From assembly GCA_021647365.1 (NCBI GenBank), contig JAKIUW010000001.1:110526-174525 (forward strand): DNA of 64,000 nt, in the 5' to 3' direction. Shown here piece by piece: positions 42,665 to 52,066 of this stretch. The stretch comes from Cocleimonas sp. GTDB taxonomy: Bacteria; Pseudomonadota; Gammaproteobacteria; Thiotrichales; Thiotrichaceae. The notes below the pieces were generated by a model, which was not told where the DNA came from, made no database searches, and was given only the letters and a program-made list of their open reading frames with translations. Every line of letters begins with the position of its first letter. The first letter of the stretch is position 1. The position numbers and the translations under genes were made by a program.

Positions 42665-45331
42665 TTATGCTTTTAATGGGTTGATTTTATTGGCCTTGAT
42701 GCCGTACTTCTTAATGGCATCAGCCACCTTCGCCGCAGGTAAAGTTCCTTCATCAACTAGCGCTTTTAGTGCCGCAACCGTTATTTGGTAGCGATCAACC
42801 TCAAAGTGTTTGCGTAATTCAACGCGCGTATCACTGCGTCCGAAGCCGTCTGTGCCTAATACAGAATAAGTATTTGGCATCCACTGGCGAATTTGCTCAG
42901 GATATTGGCGGATGTAATCAGTCGCCGCAACTGCAGGACCACGATGCCCTTTTAGTTGTTGTGCCACGTATGGAGTTTTTGCATCTTTTAAGGGATGCAG
43001 TCGATTCCAGCGTTCAATATCTTGTGCTTCACGTGCTAATTCATTAAAGCTGGTACAGCTCCATATATCGGCATCAACACTCCAATCTTCCATCAACAAG
43101 TCTGCCGCTGCGATCACTTCTAACAAAATTGTGCCAGAACCTAGAAGCTGAACTTTATTCTTCTTCTTGCCACCATTTTTGAGCAAGTACATCCCTTTGA
43201 TAATGCCGTTTTTAACTGCAGCACCTTTGGGTAGCGCAGGTTGTACATAGGCTTCGTTCATTGCGGTGATGTAGTAGTAAACATCTTCTTGGCTTTCATA
43301 CATGCGCTTCATGCCATCATGAATGAGTACTGCCATTTCATAAGCGAAAGTAGGGTCATAGCTGATACAGTTTGGAATCAATCCTGCTTGCACCATGCCG
43401 TGACCATCTTGATGTTGCAAACCTTCACCTGCCAACGTGGTTCGTCCAGCCGTAGCGCCGATTAAGAAGCCACGCGAACGACAATCGCCCGCAGCCCAAG
43501 CCAAATCACCAATGCGTTGGAAACCAAACATCGAGTAATAAATATAGAACGGCACCATGTTAACGCCGTGCGTACTGTAAGCCGTTGCCGCCGCAATCCA
43601 TGATGAGAATGCGCCCGCTTCGTTGATGCCTTCTTCTAAAATCTGACCTGTCTTGTCTTCTTTGTAGAACATCACTTGTTCTTTATCTTGTGGCTCGTAA
43701 AGCTGTCCAACAGAAGAGAAAATACCGAGTTGACGGAACATACCTTCCATACCAAATGTACGCGCTTCATCTGGCACGATTGGCACAACATATTTGCCCA
43801 TCTTCTTATCACGCGTTAGCAATGTTAATAAACGTACGTACGCCATAGTGGTAGACATTTCACGATCACCCGAGCCATCCAGAATCGACTGAAAGACTTC
43901 TAATGGTGGGACTTCAAGTGGTGCAGCGCTACTTTTACGAACTGGCAGAGAACCACCTAGTGCTTTTCGATGCTCAAGCATGTAGTTGCGCTCTTCAGAT
44001 CCTTCTTCTGGGCGATAGTATTTTGCCGCAGCCGCATCTTCATCGCTTAATGGAATATTGAAACGATCTTTAAAGGCGATCATTTCATCTTCGGTTAATT
44101 TCTTTTGTGAGTGAGTACGGTTTTGACCTTCACCTGCAGAACCCATGCCGTAACCTTTAACCGTATGAGCAAGAATTACCGTCGGCTGATCTTTGTGGTT
44201 CACTGCAGAATCATATGCCGTATAAACCTTGTGCGGGTCATGTCCGCCACGGTTTAAACGCCAAATATCATCATCCGACATTTTCTCAACCATTGCCGCA
44301 AGCTCAGGATAAGCGCCAAAGAAGTTCTCGCGAACATACGCGCCGTCTTTGGCTTTGTAGTTTTGGAATTCACCATCAACCACTTCAAGCATACGTTTTT
44401 TAAGGATGCCGTCTTTATCTTTAGCAAGGAGCGGATCCCAATATGAACCCCACAATACTTTGATAACATTCCAACCAGCACCACGGAATACCGCTTCTAA
44501 TTCTTGAACAATCTTACCGTTACCACGAACAGGGCCATCCAAACGTTGTAGATTACAGTTTACAACCCATGTGAGGTTGTCTAAATTTTCACGACCCGCT
44601 AGTGAGATAGCACCAAGCGTTTCAGGTTCATCCACCTCGCCATCGCCCACAAAACACCAAACACGACGCTCAGAGGTTTCAGCCAGTTTACGGTGTTGTA
44701 AATATTTCATAAAACGTGCTTGGTAAATTGATTTGATTGGACCAAGTCCCATCGAAACGGTAGGGAATTGCCAATAATCTGGCATTAACCAAGGGTGCGG
44801 GTAGGACGATAGTCCTGGCCCATCCGCTTCTTGGCGAAATGTATCCATGGTTTCTTCATCAAAACGACCTTCCATAAACGAACGTGCATAAATACCGGGG
44901 GTGATATGCCCTTGGAAGTAAATTAAGTCGCCACCGTTTTGCGGTGAAGGCGCGTGCCAAAAGTGATTAAAGCCAACATCATAAAGCGTAGCTGATGATG
45001 CAAACGATGCAATGTGTCCGCCAAGTTCAGAGCTTTTACGGTTTGCACGAACCACCATTGCCGCAGCGTTCCAGCGAATATATGAGCGAATACGACTCTC
45101 AATAGATAAATCACCAGGGTTTGCTTTTTCTAAGTGCGTAGGAATCGTATTGATATAAGCAGTGTTAGCAGAATAGGGGAGGTTCGCTCCATTGTGACGT
45201 GCCGTATCGATTAATTGCTCGATAATATAGTGGGCGCGTTCTACGCCTTCGGCTTCGATAATGGCTTCTAAAGACTCTGTCCAGTCTAATGTTTCTTGCG
45301 GATCTACATCGGTGTTTTCAATATCGCTCAT
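42665..45331 (-). CDS. aceE: Pyruvate dehydrogenase E1 component (homodimeric)
   Basis: E1 decarboxylates pyruvate with thiamine diphosphate and acetylates the lipoyl domain of AceF. The 888-residue protein is the full AceE type: GGHIASFASSATLYDVGFNHF, the ThDP/Mg motif GDGEVDEPETLGAISLAGRENLDNLTWVVNCN, HTVKGYG, PDEARTFGMEGMF, the TAGRTTLAGEGLQHQDGH loop, and GTDGFGRSD. It is the first gene of aceE-aceF-lpd. The 254 bp upstream to rnt hold the promoter; I see no clear PdhR palindrome there, so control is unknown. Confidence 0.98.
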   Translation of the reverse strand: MSDIENTDVDPQETLDWTESLEAIIEAEGVERAHYIIEQLIDTARHNGANLPYSANTAYINTIPTHLEKANPGDLSIESRIRSYIRWNAAAMVVRANRKSSELGGHIASFASSATLYDVGFNHFWHAPSPQNGGDLIYFQGHITPGIYARSFMEGRFDEETMDTFRQEADGPGLSSYPHPWLMPDYWQFPTVSMGLGPIKSIYQARFMKYLQHRKLAETSERRVWCFVGDGEVDEPETLGAISLAGRENLDNLTWVVNCNLQRLDGPVRGNGKIVQELEAVFRGAGWNVIKVLWGSYWDPLLAKDKDGILKKRMLEVVDGEFQNYKAKDGAYVRENFFGAYPELAAMVEKMSDDDIWRLNRGGHDPHKVYTAYDSAVNHKDQPTVILAHTVKGYGMGSAGEGQNRTHSQKKLTEDEMIAFKDRFNIPLSDEDAAAAKYYRPEEGSEERNYMLEHRKALGGSLPVRKSSAAPLEVPPLEVFQSILDGSGDREMSTTMAYVRLLTLLTRDKKMGKYVVPIVPDEARTFGMEGMFRQLGIFSSVGQLYEPQDKEQVMFYKEDKTGQILEEGINEAGAFSSWIAAATAYSTHGVNMVPFYIYYSMFGFQRIGDLAWAAGDCRSRGFLIGATAGRTTLAGEGLQHQDGHGMVQAGLIPNCISYDPTFAYEMAVLIHDGMKRMYESQEDVYYYITAMNEAYVQPALPKGAAVKNGIIKGMYLLKNGGKKKNKVQLLGSGTILLEVIAAADLLMEDWSVDADIWSCTSFNELAREAQDIERWNRLHPLKDAKTPYVAQQLKGHRGPAVAATDYIRQYPEQIRQWMPNTYSVLGTDGFGRSDTRVELRKHFEVDRYQITVAALKALVDEGTLPAAKVADAIKKYGIKANKINPLKA

Positions 45332-45585
45332 AATCTATTTCGCTGTGATTTAAATTAATGGGTAATTTTAGCACTTCGGCACAAAAAACGAAAGAAAACG
45401 ACATTTATAAAAATATCAGTAATATAATCATATGGTTATAGTGTCAATATAAATATATAGAGAATAAATCCAATGCTTATATGGGGTTTTTTCACACATT
45501 ATGCTTGATGTTTAGCTGATTAAAGTACCTGTTTTAATCTGCGTTAATTGTGTAATCTGTAGATATATCCTGTAAGCTCTGTTTT

Positions 45586-46302
45586 ATGACAAAAGAACTA
45601 AATAACCCTTTATTAAGTACGTCTGACGAGAAATCTGATGATGCTGTAGAACAAAATATCGTTGCACCTATGGGAGGGCGTTTTCGTGGCTTTTTACCCG
45701 TTGTAATCGATATGGAAACAGGTGGCTTCAATCATCAAACCGATGCTTTATTAGAAGTTGCTGCGGTGACTTTGCGTTTTGATGAGGAAGGTTTTATTCA
45801 TCCGCACAAAACCTATGGCTGGCACGTTGCCCCCTTTGAAGGTGCAAATATGGAGCCAGCTTCGCTAGAAGTAAACGGCATCGACCCTGACTTACCGTTT
45901 CGCCAAGCTATCGCGGTTGATGAGAAAAAATGTTTGGATGAATTATTCAGCATCGTGCGCAAAGAAATGAAATTGAATAAATGCAAACGTGCCATTTTAG
46001 TCGGGCATAACGCGGCATTTGACTTGAATTTTTTAAATGCGGCAGTAGCGCGTATTAAAAAGAAGCGTAATCCATTCCATCCTTTTAGTACTTTTGATAC
46101 GGTAACGCTGGCAGCAATGGCATACAGGCAAACGGTTTTGGCACGTTCAGTAAAAGCGGCAGGATTTGACTGGGATGCAAAAGAAGCGCATTCGGCAGTT
46201 TACGATACTGAAAAAACTGCAGACTTATATTGTAATATTATTAACCAATGGGAAGCTAATGTGGGTACTAAAAATATGCCCAATCAAAGCGATACAGAGT
46301 AG
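45586..46302 (+). CDS. rnt: Ribonuclease T
   Basis: RNase T is a DEDD 3'-5' exonuclease that trims tRNA and other stable RNA ends. The 238-residue protein has the three exo motifs: VIDMETGGFN (Asp, Glu), VGHNAAFDLNFLNAA (Asp) and AHSAVYDTEKTADLY (His, Asp). The basic KRKRNPFHPFSTFDTVTLA-like segment (residues 155-175) is typical. An N-terminal extension of about 35 residues precedes the RFRGFLPVV block that starts most homologues; the annotated ATG at 45586 may therefore be followed by a true start nearer residue 29 (MGGRFRG). The stop overlaps the Rieske GTG by one base. Confidence 0.95.
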   Translation: MTKELNNPLLSTSDEKSDDAVEQNIVAPMGGRFRGFLPVVIDMETGGFNHQTDALLEVAAVTLRFDEEGFIHPHKTYGWHVAPFEGANMEPASLEVNGIDPDLPFRQAIAVDEKKCLDELFSIVRKEMKLNKCKRAILVGHNAAFDLNFLNAAVARIKKKRNPFHPFSTFDTVTLAAMAYRQTVLARSVKAAGFDWDAKEAHSAVYDTEKTADLYCNIINQWEANVGTKNMPNQSDTE

Positions 46303-46649
46303 TGGCGCATAAGAAAAAAGGACAGGTGCTTTGTCAACTATCCGAATTAGAAGATTTATCATCCAAAAGTTTCAGTGTAAAAATCAAACGTAAAAAAACT
46401 GATATTTTTGTCATTCGTAAAGACGATCAAGTCTACGCCTACCAAAATGTATGCCCTCATGCTCAAGCCCCGCTTGAGTGGAATCCTGATGAGTTTTTAG
46501 ATGCGGAGAAAGAAAATATTATCTGTGCATTGCATGGGGCAATATTTTCTATTGAAGGTGGAGGTTGCCTTGGTGGACCTTGTGAAGGGATTGGTTTAAC
46601 GGCTGTTCCTGTTGAGGTGCAAGAAGGTGAAATTGTAGTAATATCTTAA
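46302..46649 (+). CDS. Rieske-type [2Fe-2S] ferredoxin
   Basis: A 115-residue soluble Rieske protein. The two cluster motifs are VCPHAQAPLEW (C-x-H) and IICALHGAIFSIEGG (C-x-x-H), separated by about 28 residues, followed by a Gly/Cys-rich CLGGPCEG loop. It has no membrane anchor, so it is a ferredoxin-like electron carrier or a small oxygenase component, not the bc1 subunit. It starts with GTG at 46302 inside the rnt stop, so translation is coupled. The redox partner is not in the window. A G-tract repeat begins 2 bp after the stop. Confidence 0.9.
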   Translation: MAHKKKGQVLCQLSELEDLSSKSFSVKIKRKKTDIFVIRKDDQVYAYQNVCPHAQAPLEWNPDEFLDAEKENIICALHGAIFSIEGGGCLGGPCEGIGLTAVPVEVQEGEIVVIS

Positions 46650-46651
46650 AC

Positions 46652-46677
46652 ACCATGTAAAAGTGGGGGGGTGTGCT
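46652..46677 (+). repeat. G-tract repeat, solo arm
   Basis: ACCATGTAAAAGT plus seven G plus TGTGCT, in the 56-bp gap between the convergent Rieske and xseA genes, beginning just after the Rieske stop. Confidence 0.8.
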
Positions 46678-46705
46678 TTCACTCTATGGGTATAGAATAA
46701 TTTAT

Positions 46706-48040
46706 CTAGTCTTCAATCCTCGCCTTGGCATCACCGTCTTTTAGCTTGAGAATGATCTTCTGTTTTGGTTTAAGCTTTGTTGCCGATGTAATTAAATCCC
46801 CAGAATCAGAATCCTTAATAATCGAATAACCTCTCTCCAGTGTTTTCAACGGACTAATACTATCAAGCATCGCTAATTGAATTTTAAAGTTAGATTGTTC
46901 TTGCTGTATTTTCTTATTGATAGATTGCTGCAAGCGCGCAGAAAAATGGCTGAAGGCTTGTCCTTGCTCGGCTAGTTTTCTTGAGGGTGTGTTTGACTTT
47001 AAACGGCTGCTTAAGTTGTTTGTTTGAATTTGCCTAGCGTGCAATATGGTTTTCATTTTTTGTTGCAGGCGAATATTTAATTCATCGAGTCGTTGAGCCT
47101 GTTGTTGGATTTTACTCGATGGTTTTTGTAATTGTAGTCGTGCATCTACCCATTCTAAACGCTGTCGTTTTTGTTTGATGTTTTGCTTGATGGTTTGCGT
47201 CATCCACAATTGTGTTTGGACGACATCCGTTAAAAGCTGATTACGATCTGGTGTGATTAGCTCGGCAGCCGCAGAGGGTGTTGGTGCACGTAAATCCGCT
47301 ACGAAATCTGCAATCGTAAAATCAATTTCATGCCCTACGCCACAGGCTATGGGTATTTCTGAATTGTAAATAGCCTTGGCGACATTTTCTTCATTGAATG
47401 ACCATAAATCTTCTATCGACCCGCCACCACGTGCAAGGATGAGTACATCACATTTTTTGTCAATATTCGCTTGTCTAATCGCTACTTCAATCTGTGTTTT
47501 TGCTGCTTCACCTTGTACAACAACAGGATAAATCAAAACAGGTGTATGCGGGCTACGGCGTGACAGCACTTGTAGAATATCTCTAACAGCTGCGCCAGTA
47601 GGTGATGTGATGATGCCAATGCGCTTTGGGTATTCGGGGAATTCCTTTTTATGTTCTTCTGCAAATAATCCTGCATCAGCCAGCTTTTGCTTGAGTGCTT
47701 CATACTGACGTTGAAGTTGACCAACACCTGCATCTTCCATGTGTTCGGCTATTAATTGATAATCACCGCGTGGCTCGTATAAACCAACGCGTCCACGCAC
47801 CAAAACCTTCATGCCATTCTCGGGCTGAATGTTTAATTTCATATTACGATTACGAAACATCGCGCTACGAATTTGAGATTTATTATCTTTTAATGTGAAA
47901 TAAAGATGCCCAGAAGCAGGGCGCACTAAATTAGAAATTTCACCCTCAACCCAAAGCAAAGGAAAGCCTCGCGTGAGCAATTGATTAACTTCAGCATTAA
48001 GTTCGGAGACATTGAGAATGGTACGGTTTGATGTTTGCAT
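46706..48040 (-). CDS. xseA: Exodeoxyribonuclease VII large subunit
   Basis: XseA with XseB degrades single-stranded DNA to short oligonucleotides. The 444-residue protein has the N-terminal OB fold (about 5-100: LNVSELNAEVNQLL, FPLLWVEGEISNL, SGHLYFTLKD), the catalytic core with GIITSPTGAAVRDILQVLSRRSP, LARGGGSIEDLWSFNEE, ACGVGHEIDFTIADFVAD and RAPTPSAAAEL, and a long coiled coil (about 270-400). The end (TLERGYSIIKD) is typical. xseA beside guaB, transcribed away from it, is the E. coli-like arrangement; here a SoxK-like gene lies between them. Confidence 0.97.
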   Translation of the reverse strand: MQTSNRTILNVSELNAEVNQLLTRGFPLLWVEGEISNLVRPASGHLYFTLKDNKSQIRSAMFRNRNMKLNIQPENGMKVLVRGRVGLYEPRGDYQLIAEHMEDAGVGQLQRQYEALKQKLADAGLFAEEHKKEFPEYPKRIGIITSPTGAAVRDILQVLSRRSPHTPVLIYPVVVQGEAAKTQIEVAIRQANIDKKCDVLILARGGGSIEDLWSFNEENVAKAIYNSEIPIACGVGHEIDFTIADFVADLRAPTPSAAAELITPDRNQLLTDVVQTQLWMTQTIKQNIKQKRQRLEWVDARLQLQKPSSKIQQQAQRLDELNIRLQQKMKTILHARQIQTNNLSSRLKSNTPSRKLAEQGQAFSHFSARLQQSINKKIQQEQSNFKIQLAMLDSISPLKTLERGYSIIKDSDSGDLITSATKLKPKQKIILKLKDGDAKARIED

Positions 48041-48054
48041 ATTTGGCTATTGTG

Positions 48055-48130
48055 GCATGGAGCGCTATATAAATTCTAGTAGCCATTTAGAAAAATAAAT
48101 GAGCATCATGTAAAACTAGGGGGGTGTATA
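48055..48130 (+). repeat. G-tract repeat with extended body (CTAG variant)
   Basis: The forward arm (48105-48130, six G, ending TGTAT) is preceded by a body like those at 8567 and 30691: GCATGGAGCGCTATATAAAT then TCTAGTAGC, with a decayed hairpin (CATTTAGAAAAATAAATG). The left C-rich arm is absent. It lies between xseA and the soxK-like gene, both on the minus strand. Confidence 0.7.
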
Positions 48131-48140
48131 TCCAGTCATT

Positions 48141-48166
48141 AAAAAAGCCGAGACTAGCTCGGCTTT
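48141..48166 (-). terminator. Intrinsic terminator after the soxK-like gene
   Basis: Read on the minus strand: AAAGCCGAG, loop CTAGT, CTCGGCTT, then TTTT. The stem is GC-rich and the T run is on the minus-strand 3' side, 43 bp after the gene stop. Confidence 0.85.
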
Positions 48167-48208
48167 CATGATCTTGTTCTAATTTTTTTGTCTGTTCTAG
48201 ACAGTTTC

Positions 48209-48502
48209 TTAGAAGCGAGGACCTGCTGATTTAGCAAGTGCTGCTTGTTTAAGACCAGCTTTACTGTGCATTTCTGCAGCTTTAGCAATCTTAATGGCTT
48301 TTTTCTCTTTGCCATCTTTAGCAAGTGCTTCTGCTTTTTTAATCATCTTACCGGTTGCAGTCCATGCAAAGCCCGCTGCAGCCGCTTCTTTATTTGCTGA
48401 TTTTGCCGCTTTAATCGCATCGTCTGCGCCACCAGCCATTGCTGGGGTGGTTAATGTCGTAAGTGAAAGTGCTAATGTTGCTAATACCAATTTAAGTTTC
48501 AT
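48209..48502 (-). CDS. soxK: SoxXA-binding protein, SoxK-like
   Basis: A 97-residue exported protein. The signal peptide ends TTPAMA, and the mature Ala/Lys-rich helical part reads DDAIKAAKSANKEAAAAGFAWTATGKMIKKAEALAKDGKEKKAI. The KEAAAxGFxW and TGKMIKxAExLAKxGK blocks fit SoxK, which binds the SoxXA cytochrome and raises its activity in periplasmic thiosulfate oxidation. soxXA and other sox genes are not in the window; isolated soxK genes are known. The nearby genes are unrelated (xseA, guaB). A terminator follows. The identification rests on motif memory, not on a search. Confidence 0.8.
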   Translation of the reverse strand: MKLKLVLATLALSLTTLTTPAMAGGADDAIKAAKSANKEAAAAGFAWTATGKMIKKAEALAKDGKEKKAIKIAKAAEMHSKAGLKQAALAKSAGPRF

Positions 48503-48741
48503 TCATTCCTCCTAGTAGATGAATATTTTTATAAATGCTTTTTATAAAATTATGTGTGTGTAACTATTTTGTATATATCTGTAATTATTAACTACAAATG
48601 CATTGATACCAGTTTACCTTCTAAAGGTCAATCTCTATAATAAGCCGCTAAATTAAGGCAATGCTAATACAGCTAGGGTTATTTTAATTTAAAACACTTA
48701 CAAAACCCCAATAACATACCAACAGTTGGAATAAATATAAT

Positions 48742-50202
48742 ATGAGAATTCTCGAAGAAGCTTTAACATTTGACGATGTTTTATTAATCCCCGCCCATTC
48801 AAATGTGTTACCCGCCGAGGTTGATTTGAGCACGAATCTTACGAAAAAGATTAAACTAAATATCCCCATGCTTTCAGCCGCGATGGATACCGTGACAGAA
48901 GCACGTTTAGCGATTTCATTAGCACAAGAAGGTGGCTTAGGTATCGTTCATAAGAACATGACGATTGATGAGCAAGCTAAAATAATTTCAACGGTTAAGC
49001 GTTTTGAAAGCGGTATCATTAAAGATCCCATTACGATAGCACCTGATATGTCCGTTGGTGACGTAATGGCGCTGACGGCAAAAAACAAAATTTCAGGCGT
49101 GCCAGTGGTTGAAAATGGCGATGATTTAGTAGGAATTGTCACGAGTCGAGATTTACGTTTTGAAACAAAATTTGATATACCTGTTTCTGACATTATGACG
49201 CAAAAGCAAGACTTGGTGACGGTGTCCGAAGGTGCGAGCAAAAAAGAAATTCAATCTTTGCTACACAAACATAAAATTGAAAAAATATTAGTGATCAATG
49301 ACAATTTTAAATTACGCGGTTTGATCACCGTTAAAGACATTCAAAAATCCACAGACTTCCCTAATGCCTGTAAAGATAAATCAGAAAGTTTGCGCGTAGG
49401 CGCGGCGGTCGGTACAGGTCACGGTACAGAAGCACGCGTAAAAGCATTGGTAGAAGCTGGCGTTGATGTGATTATTGTTGATACCGCACACGGACATTCG
49501 CAAGGTGTATTAGATCGTGTTAGATGGGTGAAAGACTCATTTCCACAAGTTGAAGTCATAGGTGGCAACATTGCCACAGGCTCAGCAGCATTAGCATTAG
49601 TAGAAGCAGGCGCAGATGCCGTAAAAGTCGGTATCGGCCCGGGTTCAATTTGTACAACACGTATGGTGGCAGGTGTAGGCGTTCCACAAATATCAGCGAT
49701 TATGAATGTAGCAGAAGCATTGAAAGACAGCGGTGTTCCATTAATTGCAGATGGTGGTATTCGTTTCTCAGGTGATATAGCAAAGTCATTAGCGGCAGGC
49801 GCACATTGCGTGATGCTCGGTGGCATGTTTGCAGGTACGGATGAAGCGCCAGGTGAGATTATTATTTACCAAGGCCGCTCTTATAAATCATACCGCGGTA
49901 TGGGTTCACTAGCGGCAATGGCAGATGGTTCGAGCGATAGATACTTTCAAGAATCAGAAAACGCAGCAGATAAATTAGTGCCAGAAGGTATTGAAGGGCA
50001 AGTGCCTTACAAAGGTCCATTAGCGCCTATTATCCATCAATTAACAGGTGGTGTACGTTCTAGTATGGGTTATGTGGGTTGTGCTGATTTGGAAGAAATG
50101 CGTAACAAGCCAGAGTTTGTGAGAATTACAGGTGCAGGTATGAAAGAAAGCCATGTGCATGACGTAACGATTACCAAGGAAGCACCAAATTATCACTCAT
50201 AA
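48742..50202 (+). CDS. guaB: IMP dehydrogenase
   Basis: GuaB oxidises IMP to XMP with NAD+, the committed step to GMP. The 486-residue protein has the N-terminal barrel start EALTFDDVLLIPAHS, two CBS domains (about 95-200) that sense nucleotides, and the catalytic loop KVGIGPGSICTTRMVAGVGVPQ with the active Cys. YRGMGSLAAM and the flap region near SSDRYFQE are present. The C-terminal KESHVHDVTITKEAPNY is typical. guaB and guaA normally form an operon; here 5.2 kb of opposite-strand genes separate them, so guaA needs its own promoter. Confidence 0.98.
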   Translation: MRILEEALTFDDVLLIPAHSNVLPAEVDLSTNLTKKIKLNIPMLSAAMDTVTEARLAISLAQEGGLGIVHKNMTIDEQAKIISTVKRFESGIIKDPITIAPDMSVGDVMALTAKNKISGVPVVENGDDLVGIVTSRDLRFETKFDIPVSDIMTQKQDLVTVSEGASKKEIQSLLHKHKIEKILVINDNFKLRGLITVKDIQKSTDFPNACKDKSESLRVGAAVGTGHGTEARVKALVEAGVDVIIVDTAHGHSQGVLDRVRWVKDSFPQVEVIGGNIATGSAALALVEAGADAVKVGIGPGSICTTRMVAGVGVPQISAIMNVAEALKDSGVPLIADGGIRFSGDIAKSLAAGAHCVMLGGMFAGTDEAPGEIIIYQGRSYKSYRGMGSLAAMADGSSDRYFQESENAADKLVPEGIEGQVPYKGPLAPIIHQLTGGVRSSMGYVGCADLEEMRNKPEFVRITGAGMKESHVHDVTITKEAPNYHS

Positions 50203-50231
50203 CAGGTGATTTTTGTTGGCTATTTTGCATG

Positions 50232-50263
50232 CTGCCAATTACTTTTATGAAAGTAATTGGCAG
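50232..50263. terminator. Strong 32-bp hairpin after guaB
   Basis: CTGCCAATTACTTT, loop TATG, AAAGTAATTGGCAG. It is a perfect 14-bp stem in the gap between guaB and the convergent subtilase-like gene. No T run follows on either strand, so it may be a Rho-type or RNA-stabilising 3' end instead of a classic intrinsic terminator. Confidence 0.6.
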
Positions 50264-50292
50264 AAAATTACGAGTCCAATAGCATAAGTATT

Positions 50293-51750
50293 CTACATTG
50301 CATTCAAGGCTGCTTCAATATCAAGCAATCCATTGCCATGCTTTTTCGCGTCATATCCTAAAAATGATTTATGTGCGTTTTCTTTTAGAATTCTCACAAG
50401 ATCTTTCATCTTATAGCCCGTGTTTTCACGTACATTGTATTCTTCCATTAACGCTAACGCGCCTGCAATCATAGGTGCTCCCATCGAATGCCCTGTTAAT
50501 ATCTGGTGGTTACGGTTGTTTAATTGATAAATAGGGCGATTAAAGGCAAGAGCCTCTGTCATCGTTGATAACACATCATACGAAGGAATTAAAATACAAT
50601 AGCTTTGTGCCAGCTCTCCACAAGAATTGATAGGAGTGATGTATTCGCCTGCTAAATCAACTTCCGATTCAAGCACCGCAATGCCAGTCTCACTGTAGGG
50701 CTTTGGTTGTACTAACACAGCAGAAATCCATAGATCAGGATCAACTTTATCACTCAAACTTGGCATTGCATTAAGCACAGAAGTGCGATTTTCAAAAATA
50801 TTATTACTTTCGGTGATGATATAAACGCCGTCGGTGTCTTGATAAGCCTTAATCGCCGTTTCTAATTCTTTCCATTGTTTTGATTTTGGTAACACCGTAC
50901 CAGCAATAATAGTTGGGTCTTGATTATTATTATTGAAGATGCGTTCTAAATAACCTTTATCTGCATCATTTTGAAACGTGACTAATCCTTTATCAGAAAG
51001 ATCATTAACGCTTTCTACATCTTGCTCAAAACGCTTAAACATTTGCGTGATCGAGAGATTTTCTATTTCACCACCTGCCTTGTATATGATTGTTGGTGAT
51101 TCAATATTAAAACTACCTGTAAGAATTCGACTCGATCGACGTTGGCTAACATCATCTAGAGCGGTAGAAAAAGCAACAATTAAACGTTCCAGTCCCTCAG
51201 CTTCACCCCAGCCTTGTTGAGGTATTGCCTTATTCATATAAGTTCCAATATCATAAACTTCTAGGTTTGCCTCACACGCGACACCTTGAACACCCTTGTT
51301 ATCACACTCCGCGGCAATAGTTCCTGCTATATGAGTTCCATGTCCTTCACCTTCTGCGCCAAAAAGCTCAAGTTTATAAGGTTGGTTTCCATCACCTGTA
51401 ATAACGGTGCCTTTTTGTGAATATGTATTAAACTGTTTTACAATACGGTTTTTCAAGTCAGGATGGCTTGCGTCTGCAATTTCGCCCATGATGGTAACAG
51501 TGACACCTTTACCCGTTAGGTTGAAATTTGTTCGTGCTTGACCCACATTAATCTCTTTAAAATATCTGAGTCTATTAACCTCTTCAATATTATTAAGCGT
51601 CGAGTTTATATTAATAGTATTAGATGTTGGGTTAGTAGTGTTACTTCCTCCACCTCCACAGCCAGCTACTGAAATTACAACAGCACTTGAAATAAGTAAG
51701 CGGATGAAAGGGTTATTGTTAGAAACTGGTTTAGTGTTCATTAATTTCAT
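50293..51750 (-). CDS. Subtilase-like (S8) lipoprotein with a changed catalytic Asp
   Basis: The 485-residue protein has a lipobox ending VAGC (Cys31) followed by GGGGSNTT, so it is a lipoprotein. The S8 fold is clear: GKGVTVTIMGEIADASHPDL (82-99), GHGTHIAGTIAAECD with His137, GACEANLEVYD-like strand, and TGHSMGAPMIAGALAL with Ser422. The canonical IDTG that supplies the Asp aligns to MGEI, putting Gly89 where the Asp should be, with Glu90 and Asp93 close by. The protease may therefore be inactive or use another acid. It opens an accessory block between guaB and guaA and is 28 bp downstream of a small lipoprotein gene. Confidence 0.8.
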   Translation of the reverse strand: MKLMNTKPVSNNNPFIRLLISSAVVISVAGCGGGGSNTTNPTSNTININSTLNNIEEVNRLRYFKEINVGQARTNFNLTGKGVTVTIMGEIADASHPDLKNRIVKQFNTYSQKGTVITGDGNQPYKLELFGAEGEGHGTHIAGTIAAECDNKGVQGVACEANLEVYDIGTYMNKAIPQQGWGEAEGLERLIVAFSTALDDVSQRRSSRILTGSFNIESPTIIYKAGGEIENLSITQMFKRFEQDVESVNDLSDKGLVTFQNDADKGYLERIFNNNNQDPTIIAGTVLPKSKQWKELETAIKAYQDTDGVYIITESNNIFENRTSVLNAMPSLSDKVDPDLWISAVLVQPKPYSETGIAVLESEVDLAGEYITPINSCGELAQSYCILIPSYDVLSTMTEALAFNRPIYQLNNRNHQILTGHSMGAPMIAGALALMEEYNVRENTGYKMKDLVRILKENAHKSFLGYDAKKHGNGLLDIEAALNAM

Positions 51751-51778
51751 TCCTTATTAAATAATAGGTATCTATGAT

Positions 51779-52066
51779 TTACTTACAGCGCTTTTGATGT
51801 ATCACACCCTGGATAGTGCGAAGCTCACGCTTTGTATGATTGAGTTCAACATCAGCCGATGTGGCATCAGCTGTAGACTCAGCAGTATCCTCGGCAAGAT
51901 CTACGATTGCACTCAGGACAGAGTCTGCCGTGCCAAATTTGTAGTCAGATTGTAATGATTTTTCTTTCTTTTTAAGATCGTTACAACTCATTTCCTGGTA
52001 AGAGGGTAATGAAGCACAACCGAGCATAGCGGATGAAATTAGAGTTAATAAAATAATGTTTTTCAT
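51779..52066 (-). CDS. Small lipoprotein of unknown function
   Basis: A 95-residue lipoprotein: signal MKNIILLTLISSAMLGC with lipobox LGC, then a short SLPSYQEMSCNDLKKKEKSL and helical acidic part ending in a basic RELRTIQGVIHQKRCK. Cys17 is the lipidated residue and two more Cys (about 28 and 94) could pair. Such short helical lipoproteins next to S8 or ClpP-like proteins have no known job. It lies 28 bp upstream of the subtilase-like gene and is probably cotranscribed with it. The 240-bp gap to the kinase is AT-rich with no clear feature. Confidence 0.7.
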   Translation of the reverse strand: MKNIILLTLISSAMLGCASLPSYQEMSCNDLKKKEKSLQSDYKFGTADSVLSAIVDLAEDTAESTADATSADVELNHTKRELRTIQGVIHQKRCK

